Shown: in pieces, positions 30,240 to 43,285 of the stretch
How positions within the stretch are numbered: the stretch's first letter is position 1
Layout: each line of letters begins with the position of its first letter
Notes under the pieces: generated by a model
Database searches by the model: none
Seen by the model: the letters and a program-made list of their open reading frames with translations, nothing else
What the model was told of the DNA's origin: nothing
Translations under genes and position numbers: made by a program
DNA from: Doryteuthis pealeii
Lineage: Eukaryota > Mollusca > Cephalopoda > Myopsida > Loliginidae
Length of the DNA stretch: 64,000 nucleotides
Reading direction: 5' to 3'
Assembly (NCBI GenBank): GCA_023376005.1
Contig: CM042141.1
Coordinates: 98,851,597 to 98,915,596, forward strand

Positions 30240-33150
30240 CATCTCCCGTTTTTAGATGTGTGAAAAACACACACGATTTAGAATAAATAAAACAATAAGA
30301 ATTATGACAAAGCGAAATTCTCCATCATTGTTTCAATAATAGTAAAAAAAAAAAAAAGTGCTGCCTCTCATACCACTAAATCCAACTCGATGGACACCAA
30401 CATGTGTTTCCGGTATATTTGTTGACATACCTAATCAAATCTCGTTGGTATTAATATGATTTTTAAACAATCGATAAATAATTATTATATATAAATTTAT
30501 TTCTTTTATACAATTTGCTTTTATAATAATCAAACAAATAAAAATAAGTTATTTTTTTTAATTTATCGTTAGTACGAGATTTTGCTTGAAACTCCTCTGG
30601 TGATCGTACTGATAATACTGCTGATGAATTCGTCTTCGGTTGTTGTTTGCGTACAACAATCGGTGTTGTTGGTAGGAGATTTCAAAAATACCTATTTTTA
30701 TGACAGTCAGTGTTTTTAAGCATGAAAACTGAAGATGTGGGTAAAGTTTGAAGAAGTACTGTTGGCAAATGCACTATGGTAAGTTTTATTAAACAAAACA
30801 AAACAAAAAAGAATTCCCTCTTATTTATACGCGAATTTAGCTTTGTTTTTTGTTTTTTCTCCAACCTAAATTCCTTCAAATGTCTGGTAAGATGATGATA
30901 AGAAAGACCAAAAAGCATGTTTGTTCCTGGAAACAACAATGGTCCGATATTTTAAAATACATAATTACATTCTTGAAACTCTATTGCTTCTTATTGAACA
31001 ATAGATTTAATATTTAAAACCAGACTAATTCCTCTGGATGTAATCGTTAAAAAATATACTGTTGCTTTTAGTTGGTCTAGTCATTTTACTTACTTCGTCA
31101 TCAATGTTTTTGTTGGTGAAAAATGAAGTAACAGTCCAAAATCAGGAAGTTTATGCATTTAGCATATATATTAAAATAAATACTAATCTCTTTTCGTTTA
31201 ATTTGGTAACTATCATCGTTTACTTTCAACTCCAAATCTTTGTTTTGTTAAAGCTTTTTGGATTACAGATTTTATTAAGCAGATTGAATTGAATTTTTGA
31301 GGAATTTCCATTTTTATCTCAGAAGTTGAAATTCCAGTTAAAATAACGATGAAATGGCAAGAAGTGGTTTTCTTCTAAAAAAAATCCGTAGTTTTAGTCA
31401 AAGAAACTCTATTAATCATAATTAATTAAATGAATATTTTACATTTAAAAAAAATTGTTTACCTTTTTAAAAATTATTTTTTATTTAAATCGACTCTACA
31501 TCATCATCCATTTATTCTCTTTTAGATCTTTAAGTTTAAACTTTAACATTTAATAATTCTTTTATAAGTATGATTTGGCAATAGTTTTTATGAGAGAAAA
31601 TTTTCTCAAAATTAGCATATGGGATTGATTTTGTTTATTAACAAATTATATTTTCCTATAAGAGTTACTTAATTTTCTATTTATGAAAAATATTCAAATA
31701 AGTTTCTTTTTTCTACAATAAATCTGACCATTTTAGTATTAAACTTTTGAAGAAAAAAAATCGCCCTCCAAATTTTGTGCTCTAAATTCAAATGTTTTGT
31801 TTGTTGTTTTTTTTCCTTTTTCTGTCTACACAAAGCACCAACAAAAATGATGACATTTAAAACAATATTTATTGTATAAAACAATTTATAATAATAACTA
31901 TATTTATTGTATCATACATTGTAATAATCTTGGATGAATAAGATCGAAAAAAATATAAATAAACTCTACACAATTAAAAAAACAAAAAAAATAATTTTTC
32001 GCTTCTTTAAAAACGTTTAACTTTTTTATTCACCCCACCTGAAATATTAATTGAGTTGATTCAATTTGTATCTTATCTTATAAAACTAAAAATATAATTA
32101 ACATTTAATGTTATTACGTATACTTTGTTAAACTGTCAAATGTTATGATAGCATTTTATTGTTTATTGTCATCACCACTAAAACTACAGATTGACGCCCC
32201 CTGGACACGTCCCAAAAAATATCTTCTGATTCTTTTTTTTTTATTATCTTTTTTTTCCCCCCTTCTAGCACAAAAATCCAACCAAACAAACTTACTACCC
32301 TTGCTTGCCTTTTTTTCTATTTTAATTCTCCCTGTGCTACTTTAAACATTACTTACTTTACTTACTTACTTACCAATTTGGTAGTACTAATATGTCGCCT
32401 ACATTGTGTGTTGTTAATAATATCTATTTTATTCCACGAATCCTTGGATGTCTCAATCTTTTTTCTTTTTTTTTTCGATACAATTGTCCTACAAACTGTC
32501 TTAAATAAAAACAAAGAAAAAATATAAATAAACTACCCTAACCCTAAAATCCTTTCCTCTATGCAAGTCATTTCTTTTATTTCAAATAATTTCGAAAAGA
32601 AATATTGCAAAACGTAATGAAGTCTGTTTCGCTTATGTTGTTTTTTAATTATGCATAAAATTGTATTTAATTTAAAATTTACGATACTTTAAAGTGAAGA
32701 TTATGATTCTTGTTTATTTATTAAACAAATAAAGACTAAAAAGAAAAAAGACGGTTTTTCTTCTCTCTAAAAGAAAAAAAAATTATTCATTTGGAACCTG
32801 AAAAGCGAGTCCTGATTTTTTAAATATTTAATTTTATCAAATTAAAATTCTATTGCAAATCACAAGTTGTAAAATAGTCAATGTAACGTTTAAATATCTA
32901 TATTTTTTATACGCTAAAATAAAAGCTATTTTAATCACAAAATTATGTCACTTTATTCCTTAAGGACATATATAGTTAGTCCTCCATCTGACCCCAAAGG
33001 CAATCAAAATAAACAAATCGAGTCGTGCATTTAAAATCAATATATAATATATTGATTTTAAATGCACGAATCGATTTATTTATTTATAAATAAATAAATG
33101 GCATTTTAATTATTGGGAATCAATTTTCTTCGTTCAACGACAGAATTCTT
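30240..33150. other. AT-rich intergenic stretch upstream of GLRX2
   Basis: Minus-strand TGACGTGATGG directly at the GLRX2 start codon and a CG-containing patch near 30600-30670 are the only promoter-like hints. The rest is A/T runs. A perfect short palindrome lies at 33022-33069 (CGTGCATTTAAAATCAATAT and inverse). Confidence 0.5.
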
Positions 33151-33159
33151 TCTTTAAGT

Positions 33160-34208
33160 TAGGTACTGGCAAAATGAGCCTAAAATGCGTTTTTGACAAA
33201 ATTTTACCAAAAATCAGGGAATTATCGGATTTTAATGAAATTTTCAGTGTTTATTTATCAATGAATGATCTTTATAATGCATTATTTATTTTATTTCAAA
33301 ACTTTCTCATTTTTTTCAGGTCACTTAATTTTGACCCCCCCCCCCTCGTAACATTTTTGCGAGTTGGTCATTTTCGGTACTAATCACAGTGTAATTATTA
33401 CACTGTGATTAGTATTAGTATTATAAATAATGAGATAAAAGACCGAAGTTATGAATAGAAACAAAAAAATATTTTACGGTGGCTTTTCTATGAGAAAATA
33501 AGTACCGAAAATCGAAAAAATAAAATGTAAAGAAAATAATAAATATGAATTTTTTGGAGATTTCTTTTTTACTCATTTCGATAATTATTTAATTGGCTAT
33601 TATCTTATAAAAGACAAATTATACATCGATATTTTTTCTGTTTAAGGGGGGGGGTACATTTTCAATAGTGTTTTTCTTCAAAACGTATACTTTTTTCGAA
33701 AAAAAATAAGGTTTGCATTAAGTAGATATTTATTTCTAGAATCTAAAAATATAACATTTTAAACTTAACATCAGGCTTTTCATATTTTAAATGAATTTTA
33801 TATATTAATTTTTCATAGCAAAAATACTAAATTAAAGTTTTGAAATAAAATAACTGATGCATTATAAAATTGATTAATTGATAAATCAATACTGAAAATT
33901 TCATTAAAATCGGATAATTACCTGATTTTTGGTAAAAAAAATTTACAATCGCGAATGTTACATTAAAATTGTAAACAAGCACGTAAAACCATTGAAAAAT
34001 AGATCACGTCGAAATTGACCAAAACAAATCGTTTTAAATCTATTAAAAATAAACTGCATATGTAATGATATTTTTTTTTTTTTTTTTATGATGGTCATTA
34101 TGTTACTACTTATCGATTTAGACAAAGTTTGACCTTTAAAGATTAGATTTAATTATTTTTAATTCGCTTTTAAAACTCGTAGCAGCCGATTTTTTTTGCC
34201 AGTACCTA
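33160..34208. mobile_element. hAT-like non-autonomous element, 1049 bp, exact 8-bp duplication
   Basis: Terminal inverted repeats TAGGTACTGGCAAAA and TTTTGCCAGTACCTA. CTTTAAGT lies directly outside both ends (33152-33159 and 34209-34216). An 8-bp duplication is the hAT signature. Large subterminal inverted repeats also occur (33196-33300 against 33836-33940). No transposase. A degraded inverted copy is at 6975-7950. Confidence 0.85.
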
Positions 34209-34911
34209 CTTTAAGTAGAGACAAGTTTCTATTTTTCACAAATTAATAAATATTTTATCAATAAAATTCACTGTCTGATTGATTAAAATAGTCTTTTTTT
34301 TTTTTTTTGTATATGTATGTAATATATATATAATTCATAATATCGTATTAAAGACAAACATTTACTGAAAATAAAAAGGCAATAGACATTTTATACAATA
34401 ACGGATAAAACTTATTTGAAGTGATAGCTAATCCGAACCTGTTTTGGTGTTGATAATATAAAATAAAAACAACTTTTCAACAAGTAGGTTATTTATTTCC
34501 CCTCTGTTTTTGTTTTTTTTTGTTGCTTTTTTATTTATTAATTTTTTGTTTGTTTTTCTTTCTCAAAACGAGCTTTCTATACAACAATAAACATTAAACC
34601 AGCAACAATCAGACATGTCAGAAAATAGTTAACTTCTAAGGCACAAATGAATAAGAAAATGTTATTGTGACATAGATTACTAAAAATAAAATATGTAAAA
34701 GAAAAATAAAGCTTATCTTAATTTTGGCATAAGGCTATTGCCACATTGAGTCAGTACTGATCAAACTTATTATTAGGGATTAAAAAAAAAAAAAAAATTA
34801 CTATTATTTCATGATGTGTACCAAAGAAAAATGTAAAAAAATTATTTTCTAAATTTAAAAAGAATCCTGGCTATTTAGAATTGATAAGACCAATTATCAC
34901 AACCCATTATC

Positions 34912-34936
34912 ACACACACACACACACACACACACA
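34912..34936. repeat. (CA)n microsatellite
   Basis: About 12 CA units. A long (GA)n tract follows at 35213-35259. Confidence 0.95.
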
Positions 34937-35044
34937 ATAATATTGTTATTATTTACTAAGCTTAGCTTAGTTGTGGCACAAGGCCAGATACTTGGGGCAC
35001 CCAGTTAGAAACGAAATTGCTAACATTAGCTTGGTCCATATACA

Positions 35045-35190
35045 TTAACATCCAACGTTGTCTAATGGTTAGTAAGCTAGTCTCGCAGATCCATTAACTA
35101 CTGAAAAGCGAGTTCAATCATCGATGGATGCCTCATACTTGCGATCTTGTGTCACATCCTACCCGTTTCTAACGGGTTGGGTAAATACCT
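35045..35190 (+). repeat. SINE S3, plus-strand copy
   Basis: TGTCTAATGGTTAGTAAGC (A box), AGCGAGTTCAATCATCG (B box), then CTTGTGTCACATCCTACC. An inverted S3 piece precedes it (34970-35030). Confidence 0.65.
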
Positions 35191-35203
35191 ACACTAATAT
35201 AAC

Positions 35204-35212
<9 letters not shown>

Positions 35213-35259
<47 letters not shown>
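35213..35259. repeat. (GA)n microsatellite
   Basis: About 23 GA units. Confidence 0.95.
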
Positions 35260-35262
<3 letters not shown>

Positions 35263-35719
35263 TACAAGAATAGAGGTTGGAATTTTAATTTTGCGTTGAT
35301 ATTTATTTTTTATTTATTCATTCATTTTAGTGTCCGTATTGTGGGTGTGTACCTGGGGTAGTGGATATATACACACAGTATAGTACGCATATAGTAAACA
35401 GAGACACTCTACTAAACAGTTACGGATATATGTGTGTATATAGCATACTACGCCATTACAAATCTATCTGTAACTGTTTAGTCACTAAACAGTTACGGAT
35501 ATGTCTTTAATTTTAGTGCCTATGTTTACTTTTGAAATCTATGTGCATAAAGAGGTTCAGGATATCCTCTTCTTGTTTCTTTCATCCCATCTTGAATAGC
35601 CACCATAAATGACATTTTATGATTGTAAAATTTTCCTAAAAATGTTTATAGCTTTGCAAAGTTATAAACACCTTGCTTTAAGTACGGCTAAATAGGTATT
35701 AATTTTATTACATTCCAAG

Positions 35720-35945
35720 TAGTGCTGAAAAGTTCTTGGCTCGACCAATATAGAGAGAATAATAATGATCTATAGCCAAGAAACTGACTTTATTATTGTG
35801 TACTCATTTACGTAGGTCAATAGTATTGATGGGTCAAGTGTATCGACTCGTTTCTTTAAACTCTTTATTAAAAAAGGAGGAGGGATGGGAGAAAGAAAAA
35901 TTCATGTATTGGTTAGGCCGAAAACTTTTCAGCAGCACCTATAAA
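35720..35945. mobile_element. Short inverted-repeat element (MITE), about 225 bp
   Basis: GTGCTGAAAAGTT near 35722 is inverted as AACTTTTCAGCAGCACC at 35925-35941, with GGCTCGACCAAT/ATTGGTTAGGCC just inside. No clear target duplication. Confidence 0.6.
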
Positions 35946-36289
35946 TGGGTTCAACATATACAGGCATACCGTATAATTACAATTTTTATCCTAATAATGG
36001 AAATATCATTTTGTGAACTTTTTTTTTCTATTGTAAAACCTTTTCTTTCTTTCTTTCTTTTAAACTTTTTATCTAGATTGTAACAGCTGGATGAAAATTG
36101 AATAAACAACTTTCACTTTTTAACAATGTCCTTCTGATCAATAAAAGAATTGTAAATAAATTCTTTATGGGTGCTTTTTTTGTTGCTTTTTTTTTTTAAT
36201 TTATTTATTTTGTCCTTATTTCTTTAATAATAATTTACTATGTATACTTTACACCCAGGTACTAAGTGTTTTGGTAAGGTTATTTACTA

Positions 36290-36920
36290 AGCATAGCCCA
36301 ACCCTGGTGGCTGGGGCAGTAGAATATGCCAACTGCACCTCTGCAGAGGGGTAAGACCCTCCCCTCACTTGTTGGCTGTGGGTGGTGACCTGTAATGCCT
36401 GAGGATAGAATTCTGGAGGTTAAGCAGTCTGTGACCTAGGTTCTAAGTAATCCTGTGATATGCAAAACTCCACTTGATCCCTTGCTTTGATTAGGCAATC
36501 AGATAGGTCCCATCTGATTAATCAGTTGATCATGTAAAGCCCTAGCAATTATATGATTGTCCCTATTGTATTCCTCAAATTGCTTATGGCAAACACTCAC
36601 ACTTCTTTATCATATAGGTGCTAGAAAGCAGTGGCTGAGGGTCAACCAACAGTATTTATTAATACACATAAAATTGATGAAAATCATAACTTAGAGGTGG
36701 CATAATGCCAGAAATATAGGACACCCAGTGAGAATTAAACTCACATCTACATGTTTGGTGCTGGTTAGAATACGCTGATTATGCACAGGGGTAAGCTCAA
36801 AAAATGTCCTGGGTATGAAACTAAAGTAAACTGCACCTGATGGTGAGGCTCCAGTTCTGGAGCTCTGGGTAGTGTGGAGTCCTCTTCATGACACTGATTG
36901 TTATCTAAGCAAAGGACACC
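36290..36920 (-). repeat. Repeat R4, diverged copy with an S3 fragment inserted
   Basis: GCACCTCTGCAGAGGGGTAAG, GTGGTGACCTGTAATGC, AGGTGCTAGAAAGCAGTGG and, after an interruption with CACCCAGTGAGAATTAAACTC (36720-36745), GAGGCTCCAGTTCTGGAGC. Confidence 0.65.
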
Positions 36921-37179
36921 ATGGTGTATTTATTTGACTCCCAACAAAGCCAAAATGTGACGCACAGTCAGTTTGATGTGGGGTGCCATGCAGAAAGCAT
37001 CCGCATGTTGGTTTTAAGAATTGCTTATATTCCATGAGCATTCCTCATAAAAGGTACCTCAGGCAATAAAACCAGTATTTAGGTGAGGGGGCAGGTACTT
37101 CCAGGCTCCCTGGAATTAAGCTGTGTTGCATAGGGGCCAAGTCGAATTGTAGTAGTAGTAGTAGCCGTCGTTAGTTCAC

Positions 37180-37560
37180 AGTAACAACTTACAAAAGTCG
37201 TATAGTCAAAAAGGGGTTGTTTATTTATTTCTAGGCTCGTGGGTTCTTATTCAGAGAGAAGGAGAGAGAGTAAGATCAAGCTGTTCTATCGTAAATCACG
37301 TTCATGCGCGGTGTTTGTTGCTAGCCTCGTTGCTACATGTTCCGACAGAGCCCCAACAAACACATCCGACCCTTCTCGGGTCCAGCGTAAGAGAGCTGAA
37401 TTTTCTTTATTTCTGTTTGTGGTCCCAGGGGTGGGGGGAAGATCACAACCGCTTCTGCTCAAAACCTGGAACTTCCATTTTTTATTTTTTAAAGCTAGTT
37501 CCGGGGTCATTGGTCGGTCAGTGGCTGGCCCCTGTTGAGTGTTTACCCTTCCAAACTTTA
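37180..37560. promoter_or_regulatory. CpG-richer block, possible promoter or 5' UTR exon of the TBC1D9-like gene
   Basis: Several CG dinucleotides in about 350 bp (ATCGTAAATCACGTTCATGCG, TTCTCGGGTCC, TTCCGGGGTCATTGGTCGG) in otherwise CpG-poor AT-rich DNA. GTCCAGC|GTAAGAG at about 37384 could be a donor on the plus strand. The position fits a plus-strand gene whose coding exon 2 is at 54.8 kb, but no conserved coding sequence is visible. An LTR fragment is an alternative. Confidence 0.3.
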
Positions 37561-37777
37561 ACCTCTCTTTGTTCTTATTTCTTTTTCTTCTCTTTCTCCA
37601 GAAATCTGATTACTGTTTTCTTTTCAATCCCCAAATTCTCCATAGACCATAATAATTACACTACAGTTGTTATTAATTCTCACCCACCTAGTGCAAATAT
37701 AAGTGAGTATAATGAAAGGGCATTTGTTTGAATCTATATGATGAGTAAATAAATCCTGAAAACTGCAGCCCAATCTT

Positions 37778-38263
37778 TCTATTAATACTTGTGTTCCTTA
37801 AAGGTATGACCGTTATCATCTTGCAACACCCTCTGGTTAAAAATCAGACTGTCCAAATCCTCCAAGATGAAATGCAAAAATGTAAATCCTGATTATCTGA
37901 TGTTGCTTATCCACCAAATTCTTATTTCTTATGGCTGTTGTCACCTCAGCTAAATAATGGACCATGCTGCTTTTTATCATAAAGAAAGGGAAGAAAAAGG
38001 ACATGCTACAGAGAAAAAATATAAGAAAGAAAGAGAGTAAGGGAAAGATAGAGAGAGAGGGGGTGAGCGCACAGAAGCAATAATGCTAATCTGTTTCAAT
38101 CAAACATAATCAAAGATGAAAAGGAAAGAGAGAAAAAAAAAGTTAAATCAAAATTATTATACTTTTTACATATCTAATTATTTAGCCATAGCTCTTAAGC
38201 AAACATATCAAATGTTGTAATAATTAAATTACAATAACGTGGTGCATCCAAAGGTCCTACTAG
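37778..38263 (+). mobile_element. Helitron-like family D element
   Basis: Starts TCTATTAATACTTGTG, then CCGTTATCATCTTGC, CTCTGGTTAAAAATC, CTGATTATCTGATGTTGC, CACCTCAGCTAAATAATG, a purine-rich AGAAAG tract, and ends AAAGGTCCTACTAG before T. TC and CTAG ends fit a Helitron, but the 3' hairpin is decayed here. Confidence 0.55.
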
Positions 38264-38799
38264 TTAATATGTTGTTATTATTCTACGGTCATTTTAGAGA
38301 ATTTCTGAAATTTTCCACTCTTTGAGTTTTTTTCCATTTATGGAGGCTGTTATTTTTAAATTGGGTTTTTTAAAGTTATTTTTTCTTATCTTAATCCTAA
38401 AGTATTTTGAAATCACTTAGAACCATTTAAAAAAAAATTTTTTTTAACTTGGATGCCTTTGAAAAATAACAAACACCTTTTCTTTTCCTTTTCATTTTCT
38501 TTTTCTTTTTTTAAACACTTTTGGGGTGGGGACAATTTTCAAAAGATTCAAAGTTTAAGTAGCTCTCACTCCATGACCATATGTTTAAAGTACTCCATCT
38601 CAAAATAGTAGGTTGGGCTATTCCACTGTGTACCTTGGCCAAGCTTATTTCCAGGATTCTCATTGGCTACTGGTTTTATTGTGAATATATACCCAACACT
38701 TGACTATGTTCTGGTAGTTGATACAGAGCCTGTATTCAGTTACAGGCTTTTTTTTTTCTGGTGACTGAACGCTAATCACAGCCTTCCTGTGAAAGTGAG

Positions 38800-39065
38800 T
38801 ATGATGTGGATTCTACATCTATGTCCTGGGTATGAGGCTAAACTGCATCTAGTGGTGAGGTTCCAATTCTGGATATCTGGGGAGTGTGGAGTACACATCG
38901 TTATTACTCCCAGGTCCACTCTGACCCGGAGCGGTAGTACCTGTTATGGTCCCATCAATGGGTTAAATAGATGAGTTTTAAAAAATTTGAATATTCAACA
39001 AGAATAGATAAAACAAACATCTTCGATATAAAATAACCCAAGGGTTGAAATGCTATAAAATCCAA
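38800..39065 (-). repeat. Repeat R4, terminal part
   Basis: TGAGGTTCCAATTCTGGA, GGGAGTGTGGAGTAC, CTCTGACCCGGAGCGGTAG, CCCATCAATGGGTTAAATAG and AAAATAACCCAAGGGTTG. Confidence 0.72.
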
Positions 39066-39419
39066 CCAACGTTCCACTCTAACAAAATAGTCTTGGAGTG
39101 ATTCACCAAATGCCCAAACACCATTTGATTAGAAATCTTTCATTCTTAATTGCAGGTGAGACTTAAAAATGCAAGAACATCCAAAATCTGGAAATATTGA
39201 ATATTTTTCTATAAAAAAAAACAATACACATATAAACAACCTTGATAAACTAATAAATAAATGAATTTCTTTTTGTTTCGTTTGGTACATGGTTTAACAG
39301 GAAATTATAGGTTTATTGTGATTTTATAGGTATTTTTCAGATGGAACCCACCAAAAGTGTAAATGTCTATAGCATTTTAGGGTGCCATAAGCATTGCTAA
39401 TTACATCATGTGCACTTTG

Positions 39420-40050
39420 GTTTGGTTGGTTGGTTTTTACAGCATGTCAACCTCTTGGGTTATTTTATGCCGAATACTTCTATTGGTAATTTGGTATTCA
39501 AAAATGTTTAATGCCAACAAAGTTTTGAAATAATTTCATTTTTAATGGATAATACAATTTTATTTATAAACTCATGTTTTCTATTTAACCCATAGATGGG
39601 ACCCTAACAGGTACTACCACTCCGGGTCAGAGTGGACCAGGGAGCAATGGTAATGAAGGGGTGCTCCACATTCCCCAAACCTCCAAAACTGGAACCTCAC
39701 CATCAGATAGTTTAATATCATTCCCATGACATGTAGACCCTCAGTCACCACCTTCTAGCACCCATATGATAAAGAAGGTGTTGGGGCTTGCCATAAGGGC
39801 AATAGGGTTGGGAAAATCATATAGTTGCTAGGGCTTGACGTGACCAGCCGATTGATTAGAGGGGGCCTCTCTGACCGCCCGTCTAGCCCAAGATAGGGCC
39901 AAAGTGGAGTATTGCAAGTCATGAACTGCTCATCCACCTGGGTTCTATCCTTAAGCATCACGGGTTGCCACCCACGGCCAACAGGTGGCCCATTGGGGGA
40001 GTCTTACCCCTCTGCAGAGATGCAGTCGATGCATTCTAATGCCCAGCAGA
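39420..40050 (+). repeat. Repeat R4, near-full copy
   Basis: ACAGCATGTCAACC, AACCCATAGATGGGACCC, CCGGGTCAGAGTGGACC, CTAGCACCCATATGAT, CCGCCCGTCTAGCCC, and end CCCCTCTGCAGAG. Open frames on both strands (39755-39961 minus, 39912-40157 plus) belong to the repeat. An S1-like tail follows to about 40450. Confidence 0.78.
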
Positions 40051-40599
40051 CAGGGTGGCATGTGCACTTTGAGGATGAGGCTGTTTGTATTTCACTTCAT
40101 GTTAATATCTTTAGGAAAGGTAGGAGTCCATTGTCCCTTCCTCCCATTTATGGGTAAATAATAGGGCAGGTTCTTTAGCCTTCATTCGTAGTACAGATTC
40201 CCATGTCTCTCTATCTCTCACTATTCATCCCTATGGTCATTCATTGCCCCTTGCAGGTCTTCCACACTGCATCCAGAATCTATACAGAGCTGATTGATGT
40301 AGGTTTTTGCTGGTCAGCCGACACTGTTGTGTCCATGTGTAAATGTCATGAGTTTGTCCTTACTTTTCCAGAAGTGTCCGGCATACTCCACTTAAAAATT
40401 TATCTTTTTGTCGCACCTTGCCTGTGACAGATGGGTTGGGTAAATACATATATCATGTACCTCCCTAAGTATACAAACCAGATTTGACAGATACGTTTAA
40501 AATTTCAGCTACTAATATCAACAAAAATACTGATATGCAATGCATTTTTACAATTTAACCTTTTATAAGATATTTAATTTTATAAAAATTAAAATGTAA

Positions 40600-40638
40600 A
40601 AATGGTTATTTTTTTTTTTTTTTAAATTTATTTATTTT

Positions 40639-40670
<32 letters not shown>

Positions 40671-40675
40671 TTATT
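40600..40675. repeat. Poly(T) tracts
   Basis: Interrupted T homopolymers over about 75 bp. The orientation of any parent retroelement is unknown. Confidence 0.9.
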
Positions 40676-41810
40676 GAATTAAATTTCTACAACCCATTTG
40701 AGTAGACTTTTTTTCCTATTTTATCCAAATAGATTTGTTTTAAATTTTCATCAGAAAATAGCAATCTTGCTTTCAATATTTTGAATTCTTTACCTTTCAA
40801 ATTTTCAAAATAAAATTCTTCAGTCATTTTATGGGGGGAGGGGGGAGAAAAACTATAACTCAGGAATAGACCTCAAATATAGAATAAATTCACTGCATGT
40901 TCCTAGGGGGCCTTTTCCCTAGGCAACACCTGCCCCCTTGATTTAAAGGGGCAGGGCTGGGTTTATTGCCTGGTGACCGAGGAATCCCAAAAGGAGAGTG
41001 CCGATGTAGAGATTTGTGTAGACTGATCAGTATTCAACTGTGTTGCAGGTTGAATCTGTTTTTGAGAATCCAGACTTGGTAAGTAGTTTAAATAGCAGGT
41101 TGGGCTATTCTACTATGTGGCATGGTCAAGTCTCTTTCCAGGATTTTGATTGGCTGGTGGTTTCAGTGTGTATATTTTTATCCATATATAAGAAACTGAA
41201 CACTTGAACATGTCCTGTCAGTTGCTACAGAGTGTATTCGATTACACTCTCTTTTTTTTGTCTGGTGACTGGACGCTAGTCACAGCCTTCCGGAATGTGA
41301 AGGTGAGAATGATGTTCATTCTACAGCCAACAGGGGCCATTCATTTCCTGCACTGACTATCACATGAGCTTCAGTTTGTGCATGGCTCCCCACATTAAAA
41401 AGACCTTGTGTCACATCCTTGCCTAGTGGGAGGTCGAGAAAATAGAAACTCAGGAATGTGTCACTTGTTATTTTGTGCACTGCCCCATTGAAACTTTTGT
41501 CGAGTTGGACAGTTTAGTGTAAAATTATTTCTTTTTGGTAATGATCATGAAAGTTTCTTTTTAAAAAGAATTCTCAATCAGTAGATCATTTGCCTAAGAA
41601 CCACAAGGTTCATATGGTGGCCTCCTTGGGGGATACATGGCCAAATTTGAAAAATGAGGGGTCACAAAATATATAGGACTCACAAAATATATATATGGAA
41701 TATTTTGTGATTAATAATTATTATCTAAAATAAAATATTAAACTTATTTGGTTAAAATGTTAAATAAATCTAAGCCATTTTGTTAACATAAATATTTATT
41801 TATTGTATTT

Positions 41811-42010
41811 TTGGACCATATTACCTTTAGGCACCCCTTTTTTTTATCTCGATTAAGAAAGGACATGTTTTTCATTTACACTGTCAATATCTGGTTGTTT
41901 GTTAAGGGTTAGGATCTGTTAAAACAACCAGATATTGACGGCATAAATGAAAAACATGTCCTTTCTTAATCGAGATCAAAAAGGGGTGCCTAAAGGTCAT
42001 ATGGTCTGTA
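41811..42010. mobile_element. Fold-back element, about 85-bp arms
   Basis: Left GGACCATATTACCTTTAGG...CTCGATTAAGAAAGGACATG...CAATATCTGGTTG; right arm in reverse (CAACCAGATATTGACGG...CATGTCCTTTCTTAATCGAG...CCTAAAGGTCATATGG). The spacer is about 25 bp. Confidence 0.82.
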
Positions 42011-42504
42011 TTTTTTAATCTGATCTATGCAAAGTAGCTGTTTTTAGTTTTCAATCTCTTAAGATCTAAAACTCCTAATTTATTCTTTATTTAAAGGGTT
42101 TGTTTCTCAATAGGATCATGAAATTTAGGTGGAAGCACAAAGAACTCACATTGGGTTGAAGAGGGGGGGGGCATGGCTAAAAAAAAAGGATGAGAAACAC
42201 TGTATTAAACAATCTAGTTTATAAGTATACTCTTTAAATAATATCCACTTGAATAGTTTAAAAAAACAAAAAAACATTCATGACCTTGTTGGACTCATTG
42301 AGGTCAGAATACCAAAAATGTAAATAGTTTGTATAAAATGTCAACAGTAAAAATGAAAACTATTATAAAGATTCAACCTATTATGTGAATTTTCGTCTCA
42401 ATCATCTTCATTATTTTAATATTTATTCTTCCTTCCCAGAAATATCATAAGCAATTTAACATTTTCTGTTTTACACATATTAAAGTGACAAAAATGTTTT
42501 CATA

Positions 42505-42945
42505 TCTGTATATTAATACTCGTATTCCTTAATTGTTATCTTGCAACACCCTCTGGTTAAAAAGGAAATCATCCTAGATGAAATGCAAAGATGTAAATTC
42601 TGATTATCTGGTGTTGCTTATCCGACAAATTATTATTTCATAGAAGTGTCGTCACCTCAGCTAAATAATGGACCATTCTGTTTTTTTATTATAAAGAAAG
42701 GGAAGAAAAAGGACATGCTATACAAAAAAAATATAAGAAAGAATGAGAGGAAAGATAGAGAGGGTGTGAGTAGCAGAAGTGATAACGCTAATCTGTTTCA
42801 ATCAAACCTGATGAAAAAAGGAAAGAAAAGAGTAAGAGAGAGATTATTATTCTTTTTACACATTGAAGTATAGCTCTTAAGTAAACATATCAAATGTTGT
42901 AATGATTAAATTATCATACTGTGGTAGCACAGTCCCTGCTACTAA
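42505..42945 (+). mobile_element. Helitron-like family D element, copy 2
   Basis: Starts TCTGTATATTAATACTCG after A. The internal blocks match 37778-38263. The 3' end has hairpin CTGTG-GTAG-CACAG (42920-42933) followed about 10 nt later by a CTAA-like terminus. Confidence 0.55.
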
Positions 42946-43077
42946 AGTTTATATTCTAATATGAAACAAAATTGTCACACTGATAATAGAAGTTTTATAC
43001 ATTCAAGAAAACTAGCAAATATATGCGTCCGCTACCAGTGACAAGTATTTCAGTTTTAATGTAAATTCAGTGGAGTC

Positions 43078-43285
43078 AACTATTGTTGGTATCAGCCAGC
43101 AAGCATGGGAGTCTATCCCCTTTTTACTAGCGCTAGACTAGGGAGATTGCTTTTGTGTCTGAGTGCCACACTTGCCTTCAGCTCTCCATTTTACCACATA
43201 GATTCAAGCTGTGCTACAGTACTGAGTTGATGAGGGCTGGTATTGAACCTGGAACCTTGCTCTACCAAACGAGCTACCCCCCCCC
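43078..43285 (-). repeat. SINE S2, inverted copy
   Basis: CCCCTTTTTACTAGCGCTAG, CACACTTGCCTTCAGCTC and TGATGAGGGCTGGTATTGAACC, then the A-box end replaced by a C-run. Confidence 0.72.
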
